64,000 nucleotides of DNA, taken from assembly GCA_043228905.1 (NCBI GenBank), contig JBHGNT010000014.1:20770001-20834000 (forward strand). The letters run 5' to 3'. The position numbers were made by a program, and so were the translations under genes. Each line of letters begins with the position of its first letter. The first letter of the stretch is position 1. The notes under the pieces are model-generated. The model saw only the letters and a list, made by a program, of their open reading frames with translations. It ran no database searches and was not told the origin of the DNA. Shown in pieces: positions 44,081 through 57,600 of the stretch. The DNA comes from Azolla caroliniana (taxonomy: Eukaryota; Polypodiophyta).

Positions 44081-47000
44081 ATGGAGTCTCAGCTCGCCTC
44101 GCTTTCGTGGTCAGACTGCAACTCTAAGCTTCCAAAGGTCGACATAACTAATAGCGACGCTATCACTGTCTCTGCGCAGAAGAAGAGAAAGTCCAGAATT
44201 CTCTCTGTCAGAGGAGCTCTCGAACGTTCATCATCATCTAGGCCTGGTCAGAATACTAGACGTCCTCGCTCAGTTTCAGGTAATCGCAATGTATACAGTT
44301 CCACAGAAGAGCAGAATATTCCACACACTCAACAACGAAGTTCCGAGTTGATCTTGCCTCTCCTTGGCGCTGGTGTCTTTGTTGGTGTTGCATATGGTAA
44401 TACTAAACCTGAAACTAAACATTTTCTGATGTTTTTGTTAATTGACGATAGTCAAAGGCATAGTCTGTTAAATGTACATGTAAACTCAAGCCTTCAATCT
44501 AAACATGGCCTGAAGTAGTATTCATACGGAGGATTAGGGATATAGTGCGTTAAACCTAAACTATTTTATTTATTTATTCTAGTTACTATGTGGCATTATG
44601 ACTACAGAGGATCAGGCACGCAATAGGTTAAACATAAAATGAATCGTTTTCTTCTGTTTATTTTATTAATTTGTGGTGAAACATCCTGCATATAGATCAT
44701 ATATTTCATATATTGATAGAATACTTCGTTATATGAATGAATGCATGTTTTAGGAGCATGACCATGTCTATGGAAGTGCTCATTTGGATTATGTACGTGG
44801 AAGATCCGTGGCATGTTTTTCTGCAGATAGTATGCTTTATTACATGACTTAATGCATGTTTTAGTATTATAATTTATAACCATGTTTGTGTAAATGTTCA
44901 TCAGCGTTATGGATTATACATATAGGTGATCAGAGACATAAAAAAATATCCTTATCAAAATGCCATATAATTAATTTTGCATGGACGAATGTGTGTTTTA
45001 TAACTAGATGTATGGAAACAGTCATTTGGATCTTCATGAAATTATTATGCATATGAAGGATTAGAGACATCTAAAACAGCTCTCAAAGTCCAATGCTATT
45101 TTTCTTGGGTGAGTGAAAGCATGTTTCAGGAGTATAAATGCGTCTATGTAAGTGGCCATTCACATTATGCATACAGAGGATCATAGAAATGGAAAACAGT
45201 TTCTCAATTCCCGCACAATCTTTTCCTTTATGGACAGATGCATGTTTTAGCAGTATAACCAGATCCATGGAAGTGGTAATCAGCAGAATGCACATGGAGG
45301 ATAAGAGTCGTAGAGAATGGCTTTTAAGCCCTACAGAATCCCTTTTGTATGGTTGAGTGCAAGTTTTAGCACTATAATCATGCCAATAGAAGTGGCCATT
45401 TGAACCAAGCTCAGAAATTTGGTATTTGAGTTGAATCTATGTCATGTGCTTGTCTTAGCAATATGCCAAACATATATAAGTGCATCATGCATATGAAGAA
45501 TCAGAGGCACAAGACCCAGGTTTCAATGTCCCGTACGATCTTTTTTCATACTGATGAATGCATGTTTTAGCATCATAACCACGTTTACTGAAGTGTTTAT
45601 GTGCTTTCAAATTTCTAGTATAATGATTCTCGTAAGGAAGCATGCGCATTGTATTGCAAAGTCAGATCTATGACATTGATCATTAGTAGTGTCCATGAAG
45701 GATTATGCATGTGGAGGATTCTAAGAGACATGAAAAATATCTTTCGAAGTCTGATGTTCCTTTGTTACATGAATAAATGTGTATGTCAGTAGTGTAACCA
45801 TATCTATGGAAGGTGGCATTGGTGTTTTAGTAGCAGAATGTAGAAGACCACGTATGACATTTATGACATCCATTATGAAGCTCAGTGCAGGAGAGATATT
45901 GACAGAAAATCCATTATAGAGTAATTATTCATGGTTGTAACATATTACATTCTTTCAAGTAATGGCGAGCAAGATGATTCCACCTCTACTTTGGAGGGCA
46001 AATGCAAATGCTTCATTATTCTTTTAACAAATCTCTTGCCTGCTTACATTGTGCAATGAATGAGCTGTAATACTATATCACGGTCATATCAGCTTGTTAT
46101 GCAATGCATGTAACAATTCTGTCTGTCACCAAAACCCTGTGGACGCAACACTGACAATTTAGTGATTAATTCCATGGTTGGATTAATTAGATACACAGTA
46201 ATCACTGCAAGACGATCACAATAAACAGTGTTAATTATTATTTTGGTGATCAACAGGATGTATCTCGTATTTGTGTTGAAGGGGCTCATTCTTCGGAGGT
46301 CCTTGGATTAGAATTAGAATTAGAATTTTTATCGTCCATAAAGAAGCCAATTTTGACCTATGGTTACAAAATTAGATTGTGCTTCATAAGTAGAAATACT
46401 CCACGGAGATCAACACACAATAGAGCACGCCGTAGATAAAAGTCATCGTTTCCATTGTAGGTTGTAGGTCATAATTTTGTAACCCTTTTGAACTTGAATA
46501 CCCAATGAGGGGTATACTGATGACACACCAATTTATCTATAGACTGTCTATCATATTTGCAAGGAGATGCAGTTACCTCAGTTTTATACGTTATAAAATG
46601 GTTTGGCCTTATGTGTCATTTTGGCCTTTTGTAGACAGTAACATTACTTACTTTCTTTACTTTTCACAGTAATATGGAAACCTATCATAAATGTTGATCG
46701 TTTCTTGTGTGACAGCTCTGGTTAAATGGATGGGAAGAGAGAGACCCATGTCAGAGGCCAAGTTGACATCACTAAGTGGTGGTACAAGTTCAAGTTCTGT
46801 TTGGGGCAGTTCAGACAAGAAATTTCGAAGAGAATCAGTAGCTCGCCTGAATGAATTTGCTAAGGAGCTTCGAACCTTCCGGAACATAGATATGAGTGGT
46901 ATGCATTCATATGCATGTTCAATAATTTTCTTGAAAAATATAACTGAAAAGGAATGAGTCTATTCATATAATCAATTTTTTATTACAGGAAGAAACTTTG

Positions 47001-50000
47001 GAGATGAGGGCTTTATTTTTTTGGCAGAAAGTTTGGCTTTTAATAAGGTTGAGGAAGTATTGATAAAACATATCTTTGTTTATTTCATTTTCTAAAAGAT
47101 AAGAATATTTTAACATGTGACATGGTGGTGGATCAGAATGCAGAAGTAGTTGACTTCTCTGCCAATGGGATAACAGAGATTGGGGTGAAAGCTCTGTCAG
47201 ATGTTTTACCAACAAACACATTCATGAAAACCCTCAATTTTTCTGGAAATAGCTTCGGGGATGATGGAGCAAAGGTAAATTTTTATCTCTCTGGAAAATA
47301 TTTTAGTGTTTAGAAAGTTGATATGGATTGGGTTATTTGCATTATTGTCCTTGATACATGAACCCTTCACTTATTTTTGCATACAAATGAATGTGGGAAG
47401 GGATGCCGTAGCATCTAGCCCACGTTATGAATGAAGTATTTGACAAAATCTTTAGTTGTCATGTCAGGGAAAGTAAGTGATGTAAACTAATGGGTGAGAC
47501 TACTTGAAGGTTAGAGCATACATAATGCATTCATGTGAGCCTTCTTTGGGATTTTTGCGGGCAACGTACCAAAGGATATGCGATTTGAGGAACAACGTGC
47601 AGTGGAAGAATTTGAAGAAATTCTTATTCGGAACAGGTTTTGGCACAGAAAGAAAGAAAAGTGAAGGGGAAATTTATAAGGCATAAGTTTAAGAACTATT
47701 TACAGATGGATGCAAAGTGGATGGAAGAGGCCGAATTAGCTGATTCACCTCAGCTTTTACAACTTTACTTGGAGGCCTTTCAATGGGTACTCATTGTCAT
47801 GTAATTAAGCTTAATCAAGCTTGCTTCTAGAGCATACTTTGGTTGCTCAAGAAAGGGCCATCGATAAAGGTTTTTCCATACAGAATCGATGCTATACACG
47901 TGGGTTGTCCACATTTTTGGCAATGCTATTTTCCAGAAACATGAATATAGTCTCAGCTCAAACTGGCAATACAAATTCATGTGATAGCACAAAGAGTGAG
48001 TTGTATACTATTGCCAAATGTTATCCTTTAGCATATATTGTAGGCACACATGGGATGCTCTTTGCATTATTTCAATAAGAGGGTATGTCACCAGGGGGAG
48101 TTATTTTGTTTGATTTTATTACGTTGTTTAGTAATGCTTTTACTTCTATTTATTTTGTTTTAGTTTATTGTTTACTTGATCCGTGAACCTCATGAAATTA
48201 GGCAAAAAGACATTGCATCGGATCTATGAAATGGTGTCTGTAGACCAGAGGAGCCATGGCTGGCAGGGATTGGCATATGGTCAGTCTGGTTATCATTCGA
48301 TTCTGATCTGTGTGATACTTGGTCTTTGCAGATCTTGTGAATATTTGGAGCTCACACACGTTTTCCTCTGATTATGGTGCATTCTGTAACAACATTTATA
48401 ACAAGTCATATTGGGCTTTGAATTAATATAGGGAAGGATTAATTATTACTCTCCTCCGATGTTCAGTTGCAAATTGGTGTTGTTCAGACACTCCATTTGA
48501 ATGTCGGAAAGCCTTGTGGGAGGGAGGGAGAGGGAGTGAGAAAGTTGATTGATCTGATAAAAACTATGCTAGAAAATAGAAGATTTGGACAAGGATCACA
48601 ATATGGATGATACATATGTCATGATGATTTATTGCTAAAATCTCAGTGGTACATTTGCTGATCTCTGCATATGTCCTTCATGCTCACTAAGATTACAATC
48701 ATTCTCAAAATTGAACTTTCTTTTCAAGAGATATCAAGACAAGTTGATCTCTACTGGGCCTTTACATTGGATCCTAGTTTTTTTCTCTTTAAGATATAGA
48801 AACTCCCAGCTGTAAGAAAAGTCCTAAATATTAGCCTTGCAAAGACTCATGGATTGTAGCAGTAAAGTAACATGTCGTTCAGCTTGGCCGCTTTTCCAGG
48901 ATCTTGCTGCTATGCTGGAGAGGAATCATGGAATTCAGAAACTGCAGCTGAACAGTACAAATATTGGAGATGAGGTGTGTAAGGTTTAATGAATATTGAT
49001 ACTTTGGTTTGAGAATGCAGAGGAAGCTGTTTTTCATTTGATGTTTGTGTATGCAGGGGGCTAAGGCACTTGCTGAAATGCTAAAGAAGAACTCGAATAT
49101 ATCTGTATTAGAGCTTAACAACAATTCAATAGAATACCCTGTAAGTTGGAAATTTCATGTGTTTGTTTATTGGTTTTTATTGTGTATTGTTATAAGTTTC
49201 ATATGAGCCCGTTTTTGGAAGTTTTTATTGTACCTTCACATAATGTCTCTGTTATAATCTTTGTAGGGTTTTGCCGCTTTAGCAGAAGCATTGACTGTAA
49301 ATACTACCCTTCGGTCTTTGCATCTGAAGTGAGTTACACGATGATGAACTCTGTCATTGTTGAAATAATTTTTCGTAATTAATTTTTTAACTGTCTCTGT
49401 TTTTTATGTTATACAGTGGGAATTATGGGGGTCCTCTTGGAGCTTCGGCACTTGCAAAAGGTCTGGAAATGAATAAATCTTTAAGGGTAAACAATATTCT
49501 TTGGACTCCACTTTAACGCAACTAATATATATACGTAGTTAGCATTAGAAGAATTATTTGGAGTTGTTTGAAAACCAGATTACCCCTGTAATGCAGGAAA
49601 TTCACCTTCATGGAAATGGAATAGGAAATGAAGGGGCTCGTACATTGATGACTGGTCTAATGTCTCACAAAGGCATGTATTTGAGTTTGCAAATGGTGAA
49701 TTTGAAATTGTGTTTGATTTATTTCTATTTCAAATCCAAAACCCTTTCCGAGGTAGACTGTCAATTTGGGGACAAAAATTGAAGTTTAAATTCATGCTAA
49801 AATTGGATTGCTTTCCTTTTTGGTGGTCAACCATTTATTTCTAATTGAAATGTCTGGCTTTTTACAGGAAAAATCACTACACTTGACATTGGAAACAATG
49901 ATATTGGGCCAAAAGGTGCCTTACATGTGGCAAATTTTATAAAAAAATCGAAGACTTTACAATGGTTAAACGTTTACATGAATGACATGGGTGATGAGGT

Positions 50001-51908
50001 ATCAAACCAAGTCTGTTATCGTGTTTCATCTTATAGTTGTCACCAGCTCTTCCTATGATAGTTCCTTCATGTGTTTAGGGAGCACAACGTATTGCAGATG
50101 CTTTGAAAAGAAACAATACACTGACAACGTTAGATCTGGTTGGTGCCTCTAAGCTAATTGCAAGAGATGTTTAAAGGTGCTATGTATGTAAATAAGTTGA
50201 CATTCAATATATAATTTTTATTCTATGTTTACTTCTTCCAGGGAGGGAATAATATACATGCAGAGGGGACAGGTTACATTGCCAATGCTATGAAGGAAAA
50301 CACAAGCATCACAACTGTATGTTCCTGCATTTCTCTAATGCTACCTGAATGATAGTGTGCTTGTATGTGCTGATAATACTTATTCTGAATAAAACTTAAA
50401 CTTGCCTGACATCTACATCATATCCTCTCTTGTGCAAGGAATCAGGAATAACGTACTTAAAGATCTCATATTCTTGAATGGCTTTGTACCGTCAATCATG
50501 TGTCCAGTCTTGTGGCTGCTGTAGTGGGATCGGATCATTAAGATATAATGTTTTTTGGGGGGTAAACCTATCACCTAATGATGAGCCCAAATAATGCATT
50601 CAATTAACCCAGGTGCAGGTTGATTTTACAAAAGTTATGGCAGATTACAGCTAATAAAATTGCAATTTAGTAATGAATGATCACAATAGGCTGTGAAGAT
50701 GTGTTGTCAAGTTTATTTTACATTTGACATCATTAAGGCCCAAGTTCCTCTTACTATGGGTGTCACGTGGGATACTGATGTTCTTGTTGCTGAACATGAT
50801 AAACATAGAGAGGGGGTCATGTTTCCGTATTGTCCCGAACGACAGAGAACAGAAGGCGCTTTTGCTGTATTGGGGTAGTCTTCTTTCAACCACGAAGTAA
50901 CTGTAATCTCATTGCTGTGACTGTGGGACTTGTGTCAGCAACTGTTGTGAATCATCGAATGCCTATTGATAGTAGATGTTCTCGTTCTTGTCCATATGTG
51001 TAGCCATAGAACTTAACCCTTCTCATGGATCTTATACTCAATTCTCTGTACGTTTTGCAGAGTAATTTATGAGTGTCTGTTTCCTAATATTTGACTTGCA
51101 GCTGGAGCTGAGTTACAATCCTATTGGCCCTGATGGATCAAAGATTCTTGCAGATTTTTTCAAATTTCATGGAAACGTACAAACCCTTCGATTAGGATGG
51201 TGTCAGGTAAATAAAAGCTTGGAATATAATGCTTAAGCTGTGTTTGTGAGACTAGTTCACTTTTATATAAATGGTTAATTGGCAGATCGGTGTCAAAGGT
51301 GCACAATATCTTGCTGAAGCTTTGCAGTACAACAGCACCATCTCAACCTTGGATTTGCGTGCAAATAGCCTGGGAGATGATGTAAGTAACAACCCTGTCT
51401 CTTTTTTGTTACCTTTGTACGGTTTTGAAGGGTCAGTAAGTCAAAATTCTTGTGACAGGGTGCAACTGCGTTGGCACGAAGTTTAAAAGTTGTTAATGAA
51501 ACTCTCACTTCCTTGGATCTTGGGTTCAACGAAATACGGGTAAATGATCCATTTCAACGTCCTAGTCTATGGTCCTAGGAACTAATGATATATCTGGCTC
51601 ATGGAATTGCATTAACTCTTTATCAAGCCACATTTTATGTATTGCAGGATAAGGGAGCATTTGCTTTAGCACAAGCTCTAAAAGCTAATCCTGATGCTGC
51701 GGTAGCCTCTTTAAATCTTACCAATAATTTCTTCACGAAGTATGGACAGGTGAGTATATAAATAAGATTTTTATATATGGAAGCATTTTTCAAGACGAAA
51801 AAAACAACGTTAGTGACTGGAACATTACCCCAACAGGTTGCTTTAACAGAAGCAAAAGATCATGTGATGGAAATGAATGATGGGAAGGAGGTAAACATTT
51901 ACTTCTAA
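44081..51908 (+). CDS. EMB2004: Plastid leucine-rich-repeat (RNI-like) protein, EMB2004 homologue
   Basis: Seventeen exons: 44081-44396, 46716-46898, 46989-47047, 47137-47274, 48900-48974, 49057-49140, 49267-49328, 49417-49486, 49597-49672, 49868-49998, 50079-50138, 50242-50316, 51102-51206, 51286-51381, 51459-51539, 51648-51749 and 51837-51908. Phases agree and give 594 residues. The N-terminus is Ser/Arg-rich, like a plastid transit peptide, followed by one hydrophobic segment (LILPLLGAGVFVGVAYA). From about residue 158 come ribonuclease-inhibitor-type repeats of about 28 residues: LQLNSTNIGDEGAKALAEML, LHLNGNYGGPLGASALAKGL, LDLGGNNIHAEG, LDLRANSLGDDGATALARSL and LDLGFNEIRDKGAFALAQAL. The end GKEVNIYF matches the plant family end. 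The repeat order and ends match what I remember of Arabidopsis EMB2004 (At1g10510), an embryo-essential protein; the molecular role is not known to me. Intron 9 starts with GC instead of GT. Intron 1 (2.3 kb) holds a decayed repeat array. Confidence 0.92.
44500..45850. repeat. Decayed roughly 120-bp tandem array in intron 1
   Basis: About nine to ten degenerate units. Landmark words are GAATGCATGTTTTAGCA, TATAACCATGTCTATGGAAGTGG, a CATT(A/T)GGATTATGCATA-like block, GGAGGATCAGAGACAT and AAAACAGCTCTCAAAGTCC. The first landmark recurs near 44740, 44851, 44985, 45116, 45238, 45357, 45452, 45559 and 45775, mostly 95-135 bp apart. Copies differ a lot, so the array is old. Confidence 0.75.
47275..48899 (+). 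other. Intron 4 of the LRR gene (long)
   Basis: 1.6 kb, far longer than the neighbouring introns. It contains short frames (for example 47821-48078) without recognisable motif and probably an old insertion. Confidence 0.5.
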
Positions 51909-52589
51909 AATTGGAATCTTGAAAACAATACATGGAATCATTATATTGATACAAGGTTCAATGCCTCTAGGCTTGAGTTAAGTTTTTTTGTGCTTTTTTG
52001 AGCACACGGGATGAATTTTGATGACGATGATGGGCATTGATATTTGACTCTAGATTTGATTATACATACAAATATGAAAAACAATTCTATCAATATAAGT
52101 TTCCTACCACTGTTGTAAAAAAAAAGAATTTGAAAGATTTCACATCAACCTTCATATTGAAGGGATGCTAATCTATGAGGACAACTTCCCTATTTAAATC
52201 TATTTTCTTTATCTCCTCCAATACATTACTCTTGTTCTCTTTCTACAAAGCAATCATCAGTAAAGAGAATGCCAAACTAGTAAGTTAAACAACCCAATGG
52301 TAGGATGCTTAGAACTCTAGATCCTAAATTTACATCGCAGAAGACATGATCAGTATTCAGTCATTGCAAATTTCAAATCAAGAAACCTTTGACTACTACT
52401 CTTGATTGAGAAATACCATTTTTGATGTCAAAAATACTCATATTTTAATGCTCTTATTTGAGAAATACCATTGAGCTTGCAAAATTCAATGTTTTGTTTA
52501 TTTATTTCTTTATGTTTCTTTGACGATCCATCTTCTCCCTATTACTACACAAAGATAAACACTAGAGCATCCATCGACCTCCTGTGATA

Positions 52590-52591
<2 letters not shown>

Positions 52592-52632
<41 letters not shown>
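52592..52632. repeat. (CT)n microsatellite
   Basis: About 20 CT units. Confidence 0.9.
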
Positions 52633-52640
<8 letters not shown>

Positions 52641-53630
52641 AAGAATTACTTTTAAGGACATTCAAAACATAAAACAAAATGGAATTCACAAGTGAAAGAA
52701 TAGTTCTATAAGTGGTCTGACATCTAGAACTAGCTGCCCATATGATATTATATGTGGCTTTAAAATGATGAATTAAACAAGTTATTGCAGAAAGGGCTAT
52801 GAGCTCTATATCCAAACGATCTGATCACACCAAGGGAACCTGTTCTCATAAAGGTAGTTTACAACATAGACCCCATATCATTGGCTGCTCATAGGTTGGA
52901 TGCATTTAAGTACAAAGCTACATCCCCTATGATGCTCATAAAAGAATTAGCTAGGACGAGTATTTCTCATACCTATAACCAAAATATTTTGTGTCGCTGC
53001 CAAGTTTTATCTTGAAAGTACATCATGTAGAAGAGTGACTCTCCATGAACACTTCACCACCATTCAACAAATGATGAATGGCCTACAACATTTTAGTCAA
53101 ATCTTGCTTGAGCGTCAACCTTATATGGAATCAACCCCTTACATTAGCAGATCGGATGCAATGACAATTCTGCATCATTGATATCCTCCATGGATTCACA
53201 TGTAGAGGAATATTGACAACAATGGAGACTACAAATATCATGATACAAGGCACACAGGCCATACCATCATTAGCTCATGGAGATCACTGCTTGTCATGGC
53301 TGATTCACATGAGGACACTTATACTAGTGAAGTTCCATTTGGCCTCACTCCAACCTACAAGCCAACATGAGATTTGATATTTCCTCACCAATACTCAACC
53401 CATCTTGTAAACCACTTCCAAATCGTTCCACCGCATGCATTAATATTATTATCATGGATCTTTAGAAAACCTATAGGTTTTACTTTGTTTAAGCATGATT
53501 ATCTTGTATGCCAATTGTGTCCTATAGTAGTTAATATAAATTCTCTCTTGTGAAGCTATGCACTTTGTAACTAGCATGCCTTTTGCTTCTCAAGGTTGCA
53601 TTGTAAATGATCACTCCTTTCACTTGCATA

Positions 53631-53656
53631 CTCTCTCTCTCTCTCTCTCTCTCTCT
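53631..53656. repeat. (CT)n microsatellite
   Basis: About 13 CT units. Confidence 0.9.
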
Positions 53657-54636
53657 ATCATTCATTGTAATCACAATACGCACAACATAGTTTTACCATC
53701 TTGTAAAAAGTATATATAAATATATAATTATTATGATTTTTTCAACTTTTAACTTCTGAGATTTTTGAGAACTTTGCCCACCATGAATGATGTAATCATT
53801 CCTACCTTTCAATTTGTCTTTATTGCTACCATTGGTGCATGCATTGAATCCCATACTAATGCATGTAATATTCTTCCCTTGCTTTGCTTTCACATTCATA
53901 TATTTCCCAATGCAGATTTAATGATCCTCTACTCCTAGAATCTATTTGAGACTCTCAAAACCGAAGTGGACCATTCTTTATTTTAGACTCTCAATACAAT
54001 TAAAGAGCACATTATAATTAGAGAAATTTGTGGAGTGAGAGCCTTTGAAACCATCCCACGGCATGATAAATTGATGTTGAGGCTAAACAAATTTCATAAA
54101 TCTTCAATCAACATACATTTCATATCATTTGATGTAAGATAATCCACACTATTAAGGCAAACAACTTTATCCATCAATTCATAGTGAAGTCCAGAAAACT
54201 TTTCTTTTTTTTTTCTTAACAAAAAATTAATACAAAGGATTGTCAGTTTATTGAAAGATAGAAGCAAAATATTTGTATGCCACGCACAAACAATTCCAAT
54301 TTGGAATTGAGAAGACACATAATTTTGCTTTGATGATCATTATTTTGGGCACTAGGTTTAGTGCATGTACCTAACAGGTGAAACTATGATCTGAAAAAAA
54401 TCTGCTTTCTTTAACTTTTATTTAACCTTAACTAGGACCACAGGAGCAAAAGCAAGATCACATGAGTGAAATATATGCACTTAACAATTCCCCATTCTTG
54501 CACTTTTATTTTAGCTTTGGCTGCACAATCAGAGATTGCAGAAATAATACAACATAAAGAGGCTGATGTCTGGATCACGCAATCATTTTATAAAAAACTA
54601 CGTTGTAGAAAAAAATAAAATTTCCACCAAAACTTC

Positions 54637-57600
54637 TTATTCAGGCTTCTTTTTAACCTGCTTCACCCTTGAATATGCAAAAACTCCACCTAGAGCAATA
54701 CCAGTACCTGTAATGAAACCATGGGTATGTGAGAAAAATAGTTCATTTAATCAGGAAGAAATCTTGCAACGGAAGGTCTACACGAACCTATTCCATTGAT
54801 GAGTGATACTGGTGTCCTGAAGAACAGGACTGAAGTGACAATCACAACCACTCGCTTCACACAATTGCCTACTGAGTGAGTTACAGGGGAGACCCTTTGC
54901 AATATCATATAAGAAACCTAAATAATCATGGCAAAACATAAATCAATCCTCCTGAACATGCTTGTATATTCAACTTAACAGTGCAAAGCAAAGCAATTAG
55001 CAGATCATCCAAAGATGGTAAAGAACCTGCTGGTATGCATGGAAACAAACTGCAGCTAGGAGTGCCCGTATGGCCAAAACCTTTACATCTAGGCCCTACA
55101 TACAAATCAGAAAAATGAAGTATAAATGTTAAACTTCATTCACAGCATGATTTTTAATGTTTGAAGACAAACATAGACCATAAATGTAATTGAAGCACTT
55201 ACAGCCGATTGAAGATAAGTGGGTGTGAACTTTACTCCTTCCAAGAGCAGGGTAACAGGAGCTAAGAGAAAGAATGATAATATTGTAATTATGGAGAAAA
55301 GGTTGATATTGTCCATAGATTTCTGTTCAAACATCATCGCCACTAACAATCAAGATCTTGCATAGCCATGACAAACCTACTCTGAGATAGTGCAGATATA
55401 CTATTGCAGTCTGTTTAAAAAGCATAGTGAACACAATCACGATTGTGCACAACTATAAGATACATACTCTGAGATAATGCAGACAAATTATAGATTTCTA
55501 TTCAAACAGCATAGTTGACGCAATCAAGGTTTAGCATTACCAGGAGATACCTACTCTGTGATAGTGCATTACCAAACCCTACTATACTATCTTTACTAGA
55601 ATCTGACATTTGGACACTCATTATTTAAGTGTTAAAAGGTTGTTCCTAAAGGTTTAAGGATTTCATGATGTCGAATAAGTGAGGGTTAGTAAGGATACAC
55701 AGAATTTTTAACTATTGTTTAGATCCCTAGCTTCCAAGACCTCTCCATTCTGGATCAACCAAAAAGCACAAAATAAATTATTTGAGAATCTTAACTATAT
55801 AGATGTCAAAATTCTTTAGTCATGTCTTAATTATATTTCTATTTCTAGTCATACTCAAATTTCCATGAGGAAGGGTGAGCGCATTCGTGCATGCATTATT
55901 TTCACATCGAGAGTTTTTACTATAGAATAGTAAGCCCCCATCTTCGGAAGGAGTTACATACAATATGATATGCTGATTTGGTCCCACATCGTCGTGGACC
56001 ATAACATATCTATTCTATTCTATTCCTGAAGGCCCAGTTGTACTTCAAAAAGTTCATAATTCACCTCCAGTCTAATTCTTTTCCCATTCTAATAAATTTT
56101 ACAAATGATCTATCTACAAATTTTAAAACCTTTTTATGCCTTAATTTAGTGGTTGGATTGTTACCACATTGTAGGATATAAGTCCTCACTGCAAGTACAT
56201 GAGAGAACCTTAGTCAGTTCAAGCTGAAGCTGAGTTTTGAATTGAAGTGACAAATCTCGGTCTGCTGCACTTCAATTTGGTACTAGTGGTGGATCCAAGG
56301 AATCAGGGATGTTTGTCACCCAGACTAAGTATGTCAGATTAATTCGTAAGACGTTAAGGATATTGTTGAATTTAGCATCAACTTTGGCCAAGGGACAAAG
56401 ATGGAAGATAATGTGATTCCAACCAGAGCAGAGATTCAGACGACAAAAATCTACCTCTGACGAGCAGAGCTCTGTTGAGTCTCACATCCGACATTAGAAA
56501 CAGAAAGATAGAAAGAAAGATATATTAACATCGTTTAAGAGGCCAAAATGGCCTATAAGACCAAACAAGAGATTACACCTTAAAATATTGTCTTGTCTTT
56601 AAGAAATATAAATGTAAATAAATAAATAAAATATATTGAATCGCATGATACAGTCAAAGTTGAATCTCTATCATAAAGAATATCTGGTGTTCTGTGACCA
56701 TGCCAATCCTAATGAGATCAAATATCACTTTATGTGAGTTTATTTTGAATAAGACGCTCAAGTTGGAGTGTTGTCCATCAATGGATGATTGTCCAGATCT
56801 CTTTACAATGGCCTTGTGAAGTGGGAGGGTACCAGCATGTGAATGATGCGATATTCCAGCAGGCAAGTGAACAAAGATGAAGCAGAAGACGTGAAAATAG
56901 GCAATGCAGATGTGTAGATAACACACTTGAAATGAGTGTTGGTGTGAAAAAGAGCCAACAGACCGTTTGACAATGGTCAACAGACAGTGTGGTTGGAAGG
57001 TCAATGCATTCGTTGGGTTAGGATAAGCTAAATCTTGTACTTTAGGAGCCACAAAATGCTAAGGTCAATCCAACTGTAGAGAACTAAAGTTGTCATCACT
57101 TCAAGACACACTTGAATTTGTAACTGGTGGATTAGGGGCACATAAGATTGAATTTCCATTGTATCCCTGTGTTGGATTATATATATTCTCTTTTTGTTCC
57201 ACTGCATTTGTCTCATTGTTTAACAGTTTCTATTTCTGTGCAATAGTTAACAGCGATGGCAGCAGTTTTAGGATTCTCCAGATTTTCAAACTAAAGTTGC
57301 ATTCTAACAACTACAGCATCTCGAAGATCCATGAACTTATATTTCTATTTCCGTGCAATAGTTAAGAGTGTGGCGATGGCAGCAGTTTTAGGATTCTCTA
57401 GATTTTCAAACTACAGTTGCATTCTACTAACTACAGCATCTAGAAGATCGAAGAACTTGCATTTCTAAGAGCAATAGGGAACAGTTTGGTTTAAGTCAAA
57501 ATCAAACAACATAACTGCAGCTTAGCAGTACAGTTAGGTTTAGTTGAAGCTCTAAACTTGGAAAACTCATTGAGAGGAAACTGGTTCAGTATGGTTTGGC

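Larger units (their letters stand above)
51909..54636. other. Intergenic region between convergent LRR and PPT genes
   Basis: No gene is seen. It contains two (CT)n tracts and AT-rich DNA of probable repeat origin. Short frames such as 53693-53899 (minus) lack motifs. Confidence 0.5.

Noticed and set aside
56654-57052. A 132-codon minus-strand frame inside PPT intron 5
   Set aside because: No motif, same strand as the host gene but no splice-site logic, and AT-rich sequence. It might be retroelement-derived, but nothing supports a gene.
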